Shown here in pieces: positions 9,746 to 18,330 of a stretch of 64,000 nucleotides of DNA. The position numbers and the translations under genes were made by a program. The stretch comes from JADCCX01 sp031431475. Its GTDB lineage: Bacteria > Pseudomonadota > Alphaproteobacteria > Rhizobiales > Beijerinckiaceae. Each line of letters begins with the position of its first letter. The stretch's first letter is position 1. The stretch is taken from positions 1 to 64,000 of the forward strand of contig JANPDL010000007.1 of NCBI GenBank assembly GCA_031431475.1, read 5' to 3'. The notes below the pieces were generated by a model that saw only the letters and a list, made by a program, of their open reading frames with translations, was not told where the DNA came from and made no database searches.

Positions 9746-9770
9746 GTTAATTTTTAGATGAATTCGTTAA
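9746..9770 (-). promoter_or_regulatory. Paired CtrA-like half-sites upstream of podJ
   Basis: Two GTTAA pentamers (TTAAC on the minus strand) at 9746-9750 and 9766-9770 are spaced exactly 20 bases apart, two helical turns. They sit about 120-140 bases upstream of the podJ start in an AT-rich stretch. TTAAC is the CtrA half-site in alphaproteobacteria. The full TTAA-N7-TTAA arrangement is not present, so CtrA binding is an inference. Confidence 0.35.
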
Positions 9771-9786
9771 TTTCTCGAAAGAATTA

Positions 9787-10815
9787 TCATTCGCGGTTAG
9801 CCCATGTCACGCTGAAAGGGATCAGCAGACCAAGGCCGAAAAAGCGGACGAGATGGTGCAGGCCGACATAGATCGGGTCCAGTCCCAGCGCCACACCGAG
9901 AATGATCATGGCTTCCAGTCCGCCGGGCGCGAAGGCGACCAGCGCCTGACCGAAGGGAACCTGTGCCGCGAGCGAGGCAATCCAGGCGAAAGCGAGTGCC
10001 ACGCCGAGGCTGACAGCAAATGCGCCGAATGAAACGGCGAGCGTCGAGATCAGCAGTTTGCGTGTGATCTGGGCAAAGCGTGTAGCGATATAGATCCCGA
10101 CGAGCGCGAACCCGAGGTGAAGCATCCAGTCCGGCGGATTGCCCTGCACAAGGCTGGTGGCGTGTACCAGTGCGGAGAAAACCATGCCGCCGAAGATCCA
10201 GGGTGCCGCCATGCCAAGGCGTTGCAGTCCATAGCCTGAGAGCGTGCTGCCGATCAGCATGAAAGCAAGGGCTGCGGTCGTTGCGACACCTCTCCCCGCA
10301 CCCGTTCCTGCGGTGCTGGTGGCCGAGACAACGCCGGGGAGAAAAGCCACCAGCATAAACAGCCGGACTGACTGGGCCATGGTGACCTTGAGCAGATCGG
10401 CCCGCGTGTCCGCCGCAACAGCAAGAACGCTGGTCAGTGCACCGGGAGCAGCAGCGAAAAAAGCAGTTGCCTTGTCCCAGCCGCCGACTCGGCGCAGATA
10501 AATCTGCGTCAGGATCATCGTCGCCGCAATAGAGATTGCGAAGATGACCAGACTGGCGGGGTAGCGCTGGAAACCTTGCAACATCTCCGGCGTGACTGAA
10601 CTGCCCATGGCAAGACCACCGAGCAGCATGCCGAGATCCCGCAACCATGCACGCAGGCGTACTTCACGCCCGAACCCCAGCAGAATACTGACGCCGATCA
10701 TAGCGCCGGACAAGGTCGCGGCAGGAAACGAGATTGCGTTGAAAGCAAGAACACCCAGACCGGCTGCGAGCAGTGTCTCGAAATCTGCCCGTATCGTGCG
10801 GAACCAGTCAGTCAT
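9787..10815 (-). CDS. AbrB-duplication family membrane protein
   Basis: A 342-residue protein made of about ten hydrophobic helices arranged as two similar halves. It carries the AbrB-duplication signature (PAATLSGAMIGVSILLG in the first half, MVFSALVHATSLVQGNPP in the second). Database entries often call this family ammonia monooxygenase or AbrB transcriptional regulator, but it is neither. It is an integral membrane protein, probably a transporter, of unknown substrate. The start codon lies just after a short AT-rich gap from the two-component genes. It runs in the same direction as podJ. Confidence 0.8.
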   Translation of the reverse strand: MTDWFRTIRADFETLLAAGLGVLAFNAISFPAATLSGAMIGVSILLGFGREVRLRAWLRDLGMLLGGLAMGSSVTPEMLQGFQRYPASLVIFAISIAATMILTQIYLRRVGGWDKATAFFAAAPGALTSVLAVAADTRADLLKVTMAQSVRLFMLVAFLPGVVSATSTAGTGAGRGVATTAALAFMLIGSTLSGYGLQRLGMAAPWIFGGMVFSALVHATSLVQGNPPDWMLHLGFALVGIYIATRFAQITRKLLISTLAVSFGAFAVSLGVALAFAWIASLAAQVPFGQALVAFAPGGLEAMIILGVALGLDPIYVGLHHLVRFFGLGLLIPFSVTWANRE

Positions 10816-10866
10816 GTGAAAAGCATGAGGTCGGAATCCGACCTCATGTCAACGTTGCATCGCTAC

Positions 10867-11487
10867 TCAGCTGCTATGCGAAAAGATGATCCGCATCAAA
10901 TCGGCTGCATTGCGTGCGCCAAGTTTGTCCATGATCCGCGCCCGGTGAACCTCGACTGTGCGCGGGCTTATGCCCAGAATGCGACCAGCTTCCTTGCTAG
11001 AGGCACCCGTAGCAATTTCCCGCAGGACTTCGCGTTCACGCGGCGTCAGCACATTACCGCCGATGTTAGTCAGGTCGAAGTCGCTGCCACCTTGGTCCTT
11101 GCGGGCCTGGGCATTCATAGCGTTCTTAAGCTGGTCCAGGAGAACATCCATGGAGAATGGCTTCTCGACGAAATCATAGGCACCCAGCTTGATCGCCTCG
11201 ACGGCCATCGGGACATCCCCATGTCCGGTGATCATCAGCACCGGTGCAGGATGGTTGCCTGCCTTGAGTGACTTCAGAACGTCCAGTCCGGACTGGTCCG
11301 GAAGCCGCACATCGAGAACAATGGCGGCAGGCGCACGCATTTGCACGACTTTGAGGACAGAAGCTGCATTAGCGAAGCTTTCCACCGTATAACCTTCGCC
11401 TCGCAAAGCCATTGTCAAGGCATCACGCACGGCAGGATCATCATCGACGACAAAAATTTCATTTGTCTGTTTGAGAGAGTTAAGCAT
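10867..11487 (-). CDS. FixJ/NarL-type response regulator
   Basis: A two-domain response regulator. The N-terminal receiver has the acidic pocket VVDDDP, a phosphoacceptor Asp in VLDVRLPDQSG (about residue 59) and the conserved Lys in VEKPFS. The C-terminal LuxR/FixJ helix-turn-helix contains TPREREVL and SPRTVEVHRARIMDKL. The start at 11487 is fixed by AGGAGG at the correct distance upstream. It is encoded 63 bases after the kinase gene at 11551-12339, its evident partner. The output genes are not known from the sequence; the aminotransferase immediately upstream could belong to the same transcription unit. Confidence 0.9.
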   Translation of the reverse strand: MLNSLKQTNEIFVVDDDPAVRDALTMALRGEGYTVESFANAASVLKVVQMRAPAAIVLDVRLPDQSGLDVLKSLKAGNHPAPVLMITGHGDVPMAVEAIKLGAYDFVEKPFSMDVLLDQLKNAMNAQARKDQGGSDFDLTNIGGNVLTPREREVLREIATGASSKEAGRILGISPRTVEVHRARIMDKLGARNAADLMRIIFSHSS

Positions 11488-11550
11488 TCCCCACCTCCTG
11501 CATTCGCCGTACATTCCGGTTAAAGCCGGGATTACGGACACTTGTTGTTT

Positions 11551-12339
11551 TTAATCTTTTCGGGTCGGCAGTTTTAGCCCAAAACAAGCTCCGCTACCGC
11601 TCCCTCCCGTATCAAGCACAAGATCACCGTGATGATTTTGTGCAATCATCTTGGATATTGCAAGTCCAAGACCCATCCCTTGAGGCTTACTAGTCTCGAA
11701 TGCTTTGAAGAGACGACCTGCCATGGCTGGCGTTATGCCAGATCCGTTATCCGAGACCCTGAAGTGGGCGAACCCATCGGACAACGACGTGGTGACGAAA
11801 ATTCTTGGCAGTGATTTTTTATTTGTGGCTTCGACCGCATTTTTCAGAAGATTGACCATGATCTGGCGGATCTGCACCGGATCACACATGACAAGTGGTG
11901 AGCGGGCTTCAAAATCCCGCTCGATCTGGATGGCTTTCGAGGTTCCCACAAGCGCCAGCTCGAGGCTCTCCTCAGCCATTGCGTTCATGTCCATCGGCTT
12001 ACGATCCGGCTCACTGCGCGCACTGAACCGCCGCATGCGCCGCACTATCTCGCCAGCACGCTCGGCCTCGCGCAGTGATTTTTCGACCATCTCGACAACA
12101 ATAGCCGCTGTCTCGGGTGATCTGGCGCATTGACGCCGCAGTGACTGGAGATAGATCGTCAGCGCGGCCAGTGGCTGATTAAGCTCATGAGCAAGAGCGG
12201 AGCCCATCGCATCGATGCCAGAGGCTTTGGTCTGTTCCAGAGCCTTGACGAGACGACGACCTACGTCGGGATTTTTAAAAACGGCATGGGCGGAGCCAAG
12301 CTCCACCACCTCGATTGTGTCGGCCTTATCGGTGTTCAT
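11551..12339 (-). CDS. Sensor-less histidine kinase, partner of the FixJ-like regulator
   Basis: A 262-residue kinase with a HisKA domain (ALAHELNQPLAAL; phospho-His near residue 67) and an HATPase domain (NLLKNAVEA N-box, DNGSGI G1 box, GMGLGLAISK G2 box). Only about 55 residues precede the H-box, and I see no PAS, GAF or transmembrane segment in them. It is therefore a cytoplasmic kinase lacking a recognisable input domain, unlike FixL or DctB, which it resembles in the H-box. It may sense through the short N-terminus or through a partner protein. The start is the ATG at 12339. Confidence 0.88.
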   Translation of the reverse strand: MNTDKADTIEVVELGSAHAVFKNPDVGRRLVKALEQTKASGIDAMGSALAHELNQPLAALTIYLQSLRRQCARSPETAAIVVEMVEKSLREAERAGEIVRRMRRFSARSEPDRKPMDMNAMAEESLELALVGTSKAIQIERDFEARSPLVMCDPVQIRQIMVNLLKNAVEATNKKSLPRIFVTTSLSDGFAHFRVSDNGSGITPAMAGRLFKAFETSKPQGMGLGLAISKMIAQNHHGDLVLDTGGSGSGACFGLKLPTRKD

Positions 12340-12425
12340 GCGTAAGTGCTAACACATATGCCGAGGGACTTAAAGAATTTAAATATTTTTTAAATTGGTC
12401 TGTTCACAAGTGGTGATTTCTGGCG

Positions 12426-13598
12426 TCAGAGCTGCTCGACCCAGTGTTTCAGACGCGCAGCTGCCTCGGTCGCCTGCTCTGGAGATCTGGCAAAACAGAG
12501 ACGAAAAAACGCCTCGCTGCCCGGGCCAAAAGCCGTACCCGGAGCGACGCCGACCTTGGCCTCGTCGATCATGGTCAATGCGGTTTTTCGGGTATCTGTG
12601 ACACCGTCCACCGTGAAAAACAGATAAAACGCCCCGGCGGGCTTGAGAAAGCGCACGCGTCCCGTGGACTGCAATGCGTCGCAGATGACGTCGCGGCTTT
12701 GTCTGGCGCGATTGATCTGGTGGGTGATGAAACTCTCGCCATTGTCGAGCGCCGCGATGGCCGCGCGCTGCACGAAAACCGGCGATCCTGAGGTTGAATA
12801 CTGGATCAGGTTTTCAACAACCGGCCCAAGTTCCGGCGGGCATTCGATCCAACCGAGACGCCAGCCGGTCATTGCCCAGTTCTTCGACATCGTCTGGACG
12901 AAAATGATTCTGTCATCCGGTTCCATCACATCGTGGAAGGAGGGCGCGCGGGCGCTCTCATAGACAAATCGGCCATAGATCTCGTCCGCGATTATCCACA
13001 AGCCGTTCTGGCGGGCGATGGCGAGGATCTGGCGAAGTTCCTCCTCTGTTGCAGTCCAGCCCGTGGGGTTGGCGGGCGAGTTGATCACGATGGCTTTGGT
13101 TCTGGGTGTCACGGCGGCAGCGAGATCGCCCATATCGAGCATCCAGCCGCGGTTGCCGAAACTCTGCTGCACAGTCACTGTTTTCGCGCCCGAGATACCG
13201 ATGGCGGCATCAAAATTGGGCCAGGCCGGGGTGGGGATGATCACCTCGTCGCCCGCACCCGCGATCATTCGGATGGAAATCTGCACGGCCTGCATGCCAC
13301 CGCCGGTGACGTAGAACTGCTCACGCTCAAAGGGCCGCTCGTATGTGCGGGTCATATAGCGGGCGATTGCGTCGCGCAGATCAGGGATGCCGCGCTGCCA
13401 GGTGTAGAAAGTCTCGCCTGCGGCCAGCGAGCGCGTCGCGGCGTCGGTGATGAAGTTTGGCGTCGGCGTATCGCCTTCGCCCACCCACATCGGGATAACG
13501 CCCTCACGGGCGCGACCGTATTTCGAGACTTCGACGATGCCGCTGGCGGGCGCGTTCACGGCTTCGGGGCGAAGAGCGGACATAAGGGACAAGGACAA
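12426..13598 (-). CDS. Pyridoxal-phosphate dependent class I/II aminotransferase
   Basis: 390 residues of fold-type I aminotransferase. The substrate-carboxylate and PLP motifs are in place: NPTG (177-180), DEIY (205-208) and the Schiff-base lysine in SMSKNWAMTGWRLGW (Lys about 239). The class uses aspartate, aromatic or related amino acids; specificity cannot be read here. The gene ends 86 bases upstream of the kinase gene on the same strand. The gap is very AT-rich, with short A/T inverted repeats, and could hold the kinase promoter. Confidence 0.9.
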   Translation of the reverse strand: MSLSLMSALRPEAVNAPASGIVEVSKYGRAREGVIPMWVGEGDTPTPNFITDAATRSLAAGETFYTWQRGIPDLRDAIARYMTRTYERPFEREQFYVTGGGMQAVQISIRMIAGAGDEVIIPTPAWPNFDAAIGISGAKTVTVQQSFGNRGWMLDMGDLAAAVTPRTKAIVINSPANPTGWTATEEELRQILAIARQNGLWIIADEIYGRFVYESARAPSFHDVMEPDDRIIFVQTMSKNWAMTGWRLGWIECPPELGPVVENLIQYSTSGSPVFVQRAAIAALDNGESFITHQINRARQSRDVICDALQSTGRVRFLKPAGAFYLFFTVDGVTDTRKTALTMIDEAKVGVAPGTAFGPGSEAFFRLCFARSPEQATEAAARLKHWVEQL

Positions 13599-13712
13599 CT
13601 CGCAGGGCTGGTCGGATGAGTGTTGCCTTTAGCGGAACCGGATTGTGGCGTCCTATGGATTCTTGGGATCAAACCGATGGATTGGCGAGATGAATGGCGC
13701 GCGCACGGCCAT

Positions 13713-13742
13713 GAAAAAACCCCGGGCAAACGGCCCAGGGTT
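13713..13742 (-). terminator. Rho-independent terminator of mscL
   Basis: On the minus strand, AACCCTGGGC and GCCCGGGGTT form a 10-bp stem (one G-T pair) around a CGTTT loop, followed by six T residues. It lies 26 bases downstream of the mscL stop codon. Confidence 0.9.
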
Positions 13743-13768
13743 CGATCAAGACCAGTGATATCCCAAAC

Positions 13769-14185
13769 TTACTTCTTCAGCAGATCGCGGATTTCGCCCA
13801 GCAGCGACTCGGATGCGGTCGGCGGCGTTGGGGCGGCAGGTGCAGCAGCCTCAGCCTTTTTCATGGAGTTCATCGCCTTGATCACGAGGAACAGCACGAA
13901 AGCGACGATCAGGAAGTTGACGACAAAGGTCATGAACTGACCGTAGCCGAGAACCGCGCCGGCCTTCTTGGCATCAGCGTAGCCGGTGCCAGGCGCAACC
14001 TTCGCGCCGAGCGAGGCGTAGAGGTTCGAGAAGTCCACGTTGCCGAAGATCGCGCCGACGATCGGCATGATGATATCCGCCACCATCGACTCGACGATCT
14101 TGCCGAATGCGCCGCCGATGATCACGCCGACCGCGAGATCGACCACATTGCCCTTCATGGCGAAATCTTTGAATTCCTTGAGCAT
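13769..14185 (-). CDS. mscL: Large-conductance mechanosensitive channel MscL
   Basis: 138 residues that match MscL throughout: N-terminal amphipathic MLKEFKDFAMKGN, first transmembrane helix with VDLAVGVIIGGAFGKIV, a periplasmic loop, a second helix (FVVNFLIVAFVLFLVIK) and the C-terminal bundle ending EIRDLLKK. It forms the pentameric inner-membrane channel that releases solutes on hypo-osmotic shock. The ATG at 14185 has AAGGGGG about seven bases upstream. The longer reading frame to 14254 adds residues not found in the family. A rho-independent terminator follows. Confidence 0.97.
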   Translation of the reverse strand: MLKEFKDFAMKGNVVDLAVGVIIGGAFGKIVESMVADIIMPIVGAIFGNVDFSNLYASLGAKVAPGTGYADAKKAGAVLGYGQFMTFVVNFLIVAFVLFLVIKAMNSMKKAEAAAPAAPTPPTASESLLGEIRDLLKK

Positions 14186-14500
14186 GGCTGCCCCCTTCTT
14201 TGTTTCGTTGCAAACACACGCGAGCGTTGGCCAGCCCGGCCTTCGCGTTTGCAAGCGATAGCGACGGCTTGGAGGAAAATAAAGCCTTTAATACGTAATT
14301 TCCCAGAATTTTGCGGTTAATCCGTCGATCTGGCAAACGAAGATACCCTTTGCCGGGAAATGTGCAGTCGGCTGTGCACTTAAAAGCTCCTCGATAACCC
14401 GCAAGCATTTTGCGCATGGCTCCTCCGTCTGTTATGCACGTTGCACCACGTGGCGCGAACCTGGGGAGGGATGCGCGGTGCGGTCGGGGAGGAACACACC
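14186..14500. other. Intergenic region between divergent mscL and lysR
   Basis: 315 bases without a supported gene. It must hold the promoters of mscL (leftward) and lysR (rightward). A GGGGAGGA ribosome binding site for lysR lies at its right end. No repeat, RNA gene or clear operator was recognised. Confidence 0.6.
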
Positions 14501-15397
14501 ATGGCGATGGACTGGGACAAGGTCCGCATATTTTTTGCGGCGGCGGAAGCGGGCAGCTTCACGCATGCCGGTACAGCACTCGGGCTCTCGCAATCTGCAG
14601 TCAGCCGTCAGGTCAGCGCGCTTGAGACGGAGCTGAAGATTCCTCTGTTTCACCGGCATGCGCGCGGGCTGATCCTGACGGAACAGGGTGAGCTGCTGTT
14701 TCGAACTGCGCGTGAGGTGCTGCAGAAGCTGGAACAGACGCGCGCCAAATTGTCCGACAGCCGCGAGAAACCCAACGGAGAGTTGAAGATCACGGCCAAT
14801 GTCGGCCTTGGTACGCATTGGCTAACGCCTCGGCTGGGCGAGTTCATCGACAAATATCCGGAAATTCAGCTGCAGATGATTCTTACGGATGACGAGCTTG
14901 ATCTTTCCATGCGCGAGGCTGACGTGGCCTTGCGCCTGCGCCAGCCGGTGCAGGGCGACCTGATCCAGCGCAAGCTTTTCACGGTGCATTTCCATGCCTA
15001 TGCGAGCCCGGATTACCTCAAGCGCTTCGGCCAGCCGAAAGGCGTTGATGAGCTGACAGAGCATCGGCTGTTGAAATTTGGAGGCACGCTGCCGCCGCAT
15101 CTGCTGGATCTAAACTGGCACATCACCACTGGACGAGGTCCGCGAGAACCGCGCGAGGCCGCGTTCATCGTCAACAACCTGACGGCGCTGATCCGCTCCT
15201 GCCAGCGCGGCTTCGGTATCGCCATCTTGCCGGATTATCTGGTGGAGCCCGACAGCGGGCTGATGCAACTGCTGACGTCCGAAACCATGCCAGAGCTCGA
15301 TTGTTATCTTGTCTATGCAGAGGAGATGAAGGGCGTGGCGCGGATTCAGGTGTTCCGCGATTTTCTGGTGAGCAAGGCGCAGAGGTGGGTGTTTTGA
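14501..15397 (+). CDS. LysR family transcriptional regulator
   Basis: 298 residues. The N-terminal winged helix-turn-helix (residues about 5-64) includes FFAAAEAGSFTHAG and LSQSAVSRQVSALE. A LysR substrate-binding domain follows (about 90-290). It closely resembles the rhizobial LysR protein often found beside trxB, but trxB is not in this window. The ATG at 14501 is preceded by GGGGAGGA, and conserved sequence begins there. The last 31 bases, including the stop codon, are repeated exactly at 18636-18666 and mark the left edge of an inserted island; the protein is not truncated. Confidence 0.92.
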   Translation: MAMDWDKVRIFFAAAEAGSFTHAGTALGLSQSAVSRQVSALETELKIPLFHRHARGLILTEQGELLFRTAREVLQKLEQTRAKLSDSREKPNGELKITANVGLGTHWLTPRLGEFIDKYPEIQLQMILTDDELDLSMREADVALRLRQPVQGDLIQRKLFTVHFHAYASPDYLKRFGQPKGVDELTEHRLLKFGGTLPPHLLDLNWHITTGRGPREPREAAFIVNNLTALIRSCQRGFGIAILPDYLVEPDSGLMQLLTSETMPELDCYLVYAEEMKGVARIQVFRDFLVSKAQRWVF

Positions 15398-15398
15398 G
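15368..15398 (+). repeat. Left 31-bp direct repeat (attL-like) at the end of lysR
   Basis: These 31 bases begin GTGAGCAAGGCGCAG and end GTGTTTTGAG. They are identical to 18636-18666 in the same orientation. They encode the last residues (VSKAQRWVF) and stop of LysR. The two copies bound the restriction-modification island, in the manner of att sites or a long target duplication. Confidence 0.9.
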
Positions 15399-15484
15399 GG
15401 GGAGGCGGTATTTGCCTTTCCAGTGATATAGTCCTGATCTATCTATATTTTTTGGTCCAACAACATTGAGCACAGCGCAAAACA

Positions 15485-16684
15485 ATGGCAAAAAAGGAAT
15501 TCATCCTTCAAGGTTTTACGAAACGCACCCACGGGGATGTTATCCGTGAACTTTTCGACGTTTTTGATATTCAGCGCGTCCTCGTGAGCGTGGCTTTTGT
15601 CAGCGACAGCGGCGTTCAGCAAATTGAAGCTCAGTTAAAATCACAAGCAAGAAAAGTGATTATCTTTGCATGCGTTCGGAATGAAATTACGTCATATCAG
15701 GGTTTGAAACGGCTGATTTCGATTAAAGACAGCGCCATTTACGCAGTCGATACTGGTTCGCGACACGTCGTGTTCCACCCTAAGCTCTATCTTGTGCGCG
15801 GGAAAGCGAGGGCGCGCTTGAGCGTTGGCAGCGCCAATCTGACGTTGGGCGGGCTCAACAACAATATCGAAGCGGGCATGATGCTTGATTTTGATTTGAA
15901 CGTCCCAGCAGATAAGGCGGTTGTCGATTGCATCGAGACGCAACTCACTGCTTTGCCAACGGAATATCCTGAGCATATCAAGCGAATTAAGATGATCGCT
16001 GAGCTTGATGAGCTTGTTGCAAGCGGACGTGTTGTCGATGAAATGGCAACGCCTCCGCCGCGACCATCGACCTCGGCCAGTTCGGGTGGGGCTACCGATG
16101 CTGTTCCGCGAATTAAGCTCAAAGTCACCCCTTTACGACGAAATTTGGCGAAAGCTAAGCGTGTCCCAACTGTATCTAAGGCCAAATCAGGGGCTACTCT
16201 TGCATCAAAAGGCTTGGCAGGCGCTGTCGCGACTGCTGGATTTGGCTTTGATCTTGTGTGGGAAAGTAAGCCACTTCGTCGAAGAGACTTGCAGATTCCA
16301 GATGGTGCGAACACTGCCGTTACGGGCTCGAAACTGCTGGGAAAGGGCGCAATGGATCAAATTGATCCTGTCACCTATTTTCGAGAGGATATTTTTGGGC
16401 ATTTAAAATGGAGTAGATTCACGAACAGAGCTGGAAACGTTGCAGAAAAGGCTGACGCACAATTCCAATTGTGGGTTAAAGGAGAAAACCACGGCACATT
16501 TTCCCTGACAATCTCGCACAGCTTAAAGCGAGTTCGAGCAGCAAAAAAAGATAAAAATAGCCCGACTGAGCTTCGATGGAATGACGCTGCAAAAATGATT
16601 GCACGGCCTGACCTGTTAGATCGTACCATGCGCCTTTATCGCGATATCGGAGACCCGATGGATTTTGCGATTGAGATCGACTAG
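15485..16684 (+). CDS. PLD-superfamily restriction endonuclease-like protein
   Basis: 399 residues. The N-terminal domain carries a single HxK...N phospholipase-D motif, FHPKLYLV (His98, Lys100) with SVGSANLT (Asn118), typical of PLD-type restriction enzymes such as BfiI and NgoFVII that work as dimers. A low-complexity linker (about 180-240) leads to a C-terminal domain of about 130 residues, likely DNA recognition, which I do not recognise in detail. It converges on a DNA methyltransferase gene; the two stop codons share one CTAG. Codon usage is more AT-rich than in the neighbouring genes. Its target sequence is unknown. Confidence 0.75.
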   Translation: MAKKEFILQGFTKRTHGDVIRELFDVFDIQRVLVSVAFVSDSGVQQIEAQLKSQARKVIIFACVRNEITSYQGLKRLISIKDSAIYAVDTGSRHVVFHPKLYLVRGKARARLSVGSANLTLGGLNNNIEAGMMLDFDLNVPADKAVVDCIETQLTALPTEYPEHIKRIKMIAELDELVASGRVVDEMATPPPRPSTSASSGGATDAVPRIKLKVTPLRRNLAKAKRVPTVSKAKSGATLASKGLAGAVATAGFGFDLVWESKPLRRRDLQIPDGANTAVTGSKLLGKGAMDQIDPVTYFREDIFGHLKWSRFTNRAGNVAEKADAQFQLWVKGENHGTFSLTISHSLKRVRAAKKDKNSPTELRWNDAAKMIARPDLLDRTMRLYRDIGDPMDFAIEID

Positions 16685-18330
16685 GCGTGTTCTTCCAGCG
16701 GCTCGCTCGAAGAACGATGCCGCCGGTCGCGGAGCTTCCGCCATCCTTCAAGGATGCAATCTTGTTTGGCACGCGATAGCCCCAACGCACCAAGGATAAT
16801 CTTGCCCTGATTATCGAGCACGCGATGGGTAGGCAGGCAACGAATGGCCTTATCCAGCTCGACTAAATCAACCTTCGCCTTTTTGGGGAGGGGGATGGTC
16901 AAGCGTTCGATTTCAGATGGGATAAGCTCAAGCACTCCCCCGCCATAATGGCGACCTTCGAGCTCCGCGCTCAACGCCGTCAAAGGGTTTATGAAGCAGC
17001 TTACGAGGCGTTTTGCATCAACATCACGCGCGCGAATTCGATAGGCCGTATCAGTCGTGTAAGCGCCTATCTGGTTTAGAATTAGTCGTGGCGTGTCATG
17101 TGACCGTTTAAGCATCCCGATTTCGGTCGAATAGACGGATGGCACCGTATACCAAGGCGACCTAACACGGCACTTGTAGCGGGTATGAAGGCTGTCGCGC
17201 TCTCCCAACGCAATGTAAGCCTTTGCAGCGGCATCCACTTTCCGCTCGTTCTCTTTGAACCAAAGAAAATTGGTTGGATTGCCTTTGCCGGCGTTAGCCA
17301 CATGCTGCCTCTGGTCATAGATGACGCCAGGACAATGTTCGCTTCGCCCGAACATCGGGTGTGCCCAACGCTCAAGCTTGTAGTTTTTTACGGTTTCATC
17401 TGGGACGAGAAAGAACTTGTTTGCGCCCGTGACAATGCCAACATCGACCTTGGCAATATCCTCGAACCGATGAACATCATCATGTTCACCAATTTCATCG
17501 AACAGCGAACGCGTTTCGAGGTCGAGCAAGGCCCGCGTCCATTTTCCTTGAACGGTTTTGCCGTTGATGGCTCGGGGCGCCTCAAAAACTGAGGAGGGGT
17601 TAAGGTGCAGGAACTCACGGCCTTTGACCGGATACATTCCCAATCCCTGCGCCTTATCGGAAGCATCTCTCCGCTTTTCCGCAAGCAGGATTACAGCACC
17701 CTGAAGGGTATCGCTGAACCATAGCTCTTCGGGGTCAATAATGACTAACCTGCGACATTCGCGACCTAGATAGGAACGTAGGGACTGCGCGTGCGTGACG
17801 TGTATGATTTCAGCCGGGACTACCATTGCCAGCCGTCCGCCTGGCCTCAGTAAAGACATTGATGCAAGGATGAATGGAACCCATGCATTCGTGTGTTTCG
17901 TGAATGGGAGATCCAGCTCCCTGAATATGCGTTCCGCCCTATCCTGGAAGGGTGTGGGCAAATATTGGTAGCGAATAAATGGAGGGTTTCCAACAACAGC
18001 ATCGAAACGAGCGTCGGTTGCATCAAGGCGATCTATTGCCCATTGCAGAAAATCTTGCGAATGCACAGACGTCTTGATACCAACAGAGCGGGAATTAGAC
18101 TGCGCTTTTGCAGCTTCTGCTTCGTCAAGTTCGAAGCCTATAATACTGGTTTTTTCAAACCCCTTCACCTTGGCGAGAGCACCAAAGAAAACACCATCGC
18201 CACAACTCGGCTCCAACACTCGCTTGGGGCTTATTTCTTTCACCCAGCGAGCAAGAAACTCGGCCAAATCCGGTGGCGTATAATAGCCCCCTCGCAGCTT
18301 TTGAGCGGTTTCATTTTCCATGAAATTCAT
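16681..18330 (-). CDS. Class I DNA methyltransferase, Eco57I/TaqI-like (N6-adenine)
   Basis: 549 residues. SAM-binding motif I is VLEPSCGDG (39-47) and catalytic motif IV is NPPF (115-118), the form used by N6-adenine methyltransferases. The remaining C-terminal half (about 280-500) is probably the specificity region, as in TaqI- or Eco57I-type enzymes. No nuclease motif is visible in it, so cutting is assigned to the convergent PLD protein. Its start overlaps the stop of the small upstream gene by four bases (ATGA), so the two are probably co-translated. An in-frame ATG at 18321 is an alternative start. Confidence 0.85.
   Translation of the reverse strand: MNFMENETAQKLRGGYYTPPDLAEFLARWVKEISPKRVLEPSCGDGVFFGALAKVKGFEKTSIIGFELDEAEAAKAQSNSRSVGIKTSVHSQDFLQWAIDRLDATDARFDAVVGNPPFIRYQYLPTPFQDRAERIFRELDLPFTKHTNAWVPFILASMSLLRPGGRLAMVVPAEIIHVTHAQSLRSYLGRECRRLVIIDPEELWFSDTLQGAVILLAEKRRDASDKAQGLGMYPVKGREFLHLNPSSVFEAPRAINGKTVQGKWTRALLDLETRSLFDEIGEHDDVHRFEDIAKVDVGIVTGANKFFLVPDETVKNYKLERWAHPMFGRSEHCPGVIYDQRQHVANAGKGNPTNFLWFKENERKVDAAAKAYIALGERDSLHTRYKCRVRSPWYTVPSVYSTEIGMLKRSHDTPRLILNQIGAYTTDTAYRIRARDVDAKRLVSCFINPLTALSAELEGRHYGGGVLELIPSEIERLTIPLPKKAKVDLVELDKAIRCLPTHRVLDNQGKIILGALGLSRAKQDCILEGWRKLRDRRHRSSSEPLEEHA

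Noticed and set aside
13680..13768. Small gene between the aminotransferase and mscL
   Set aside because: The stretch contains the mscL terminator and only short frames without ribosome binding sites.
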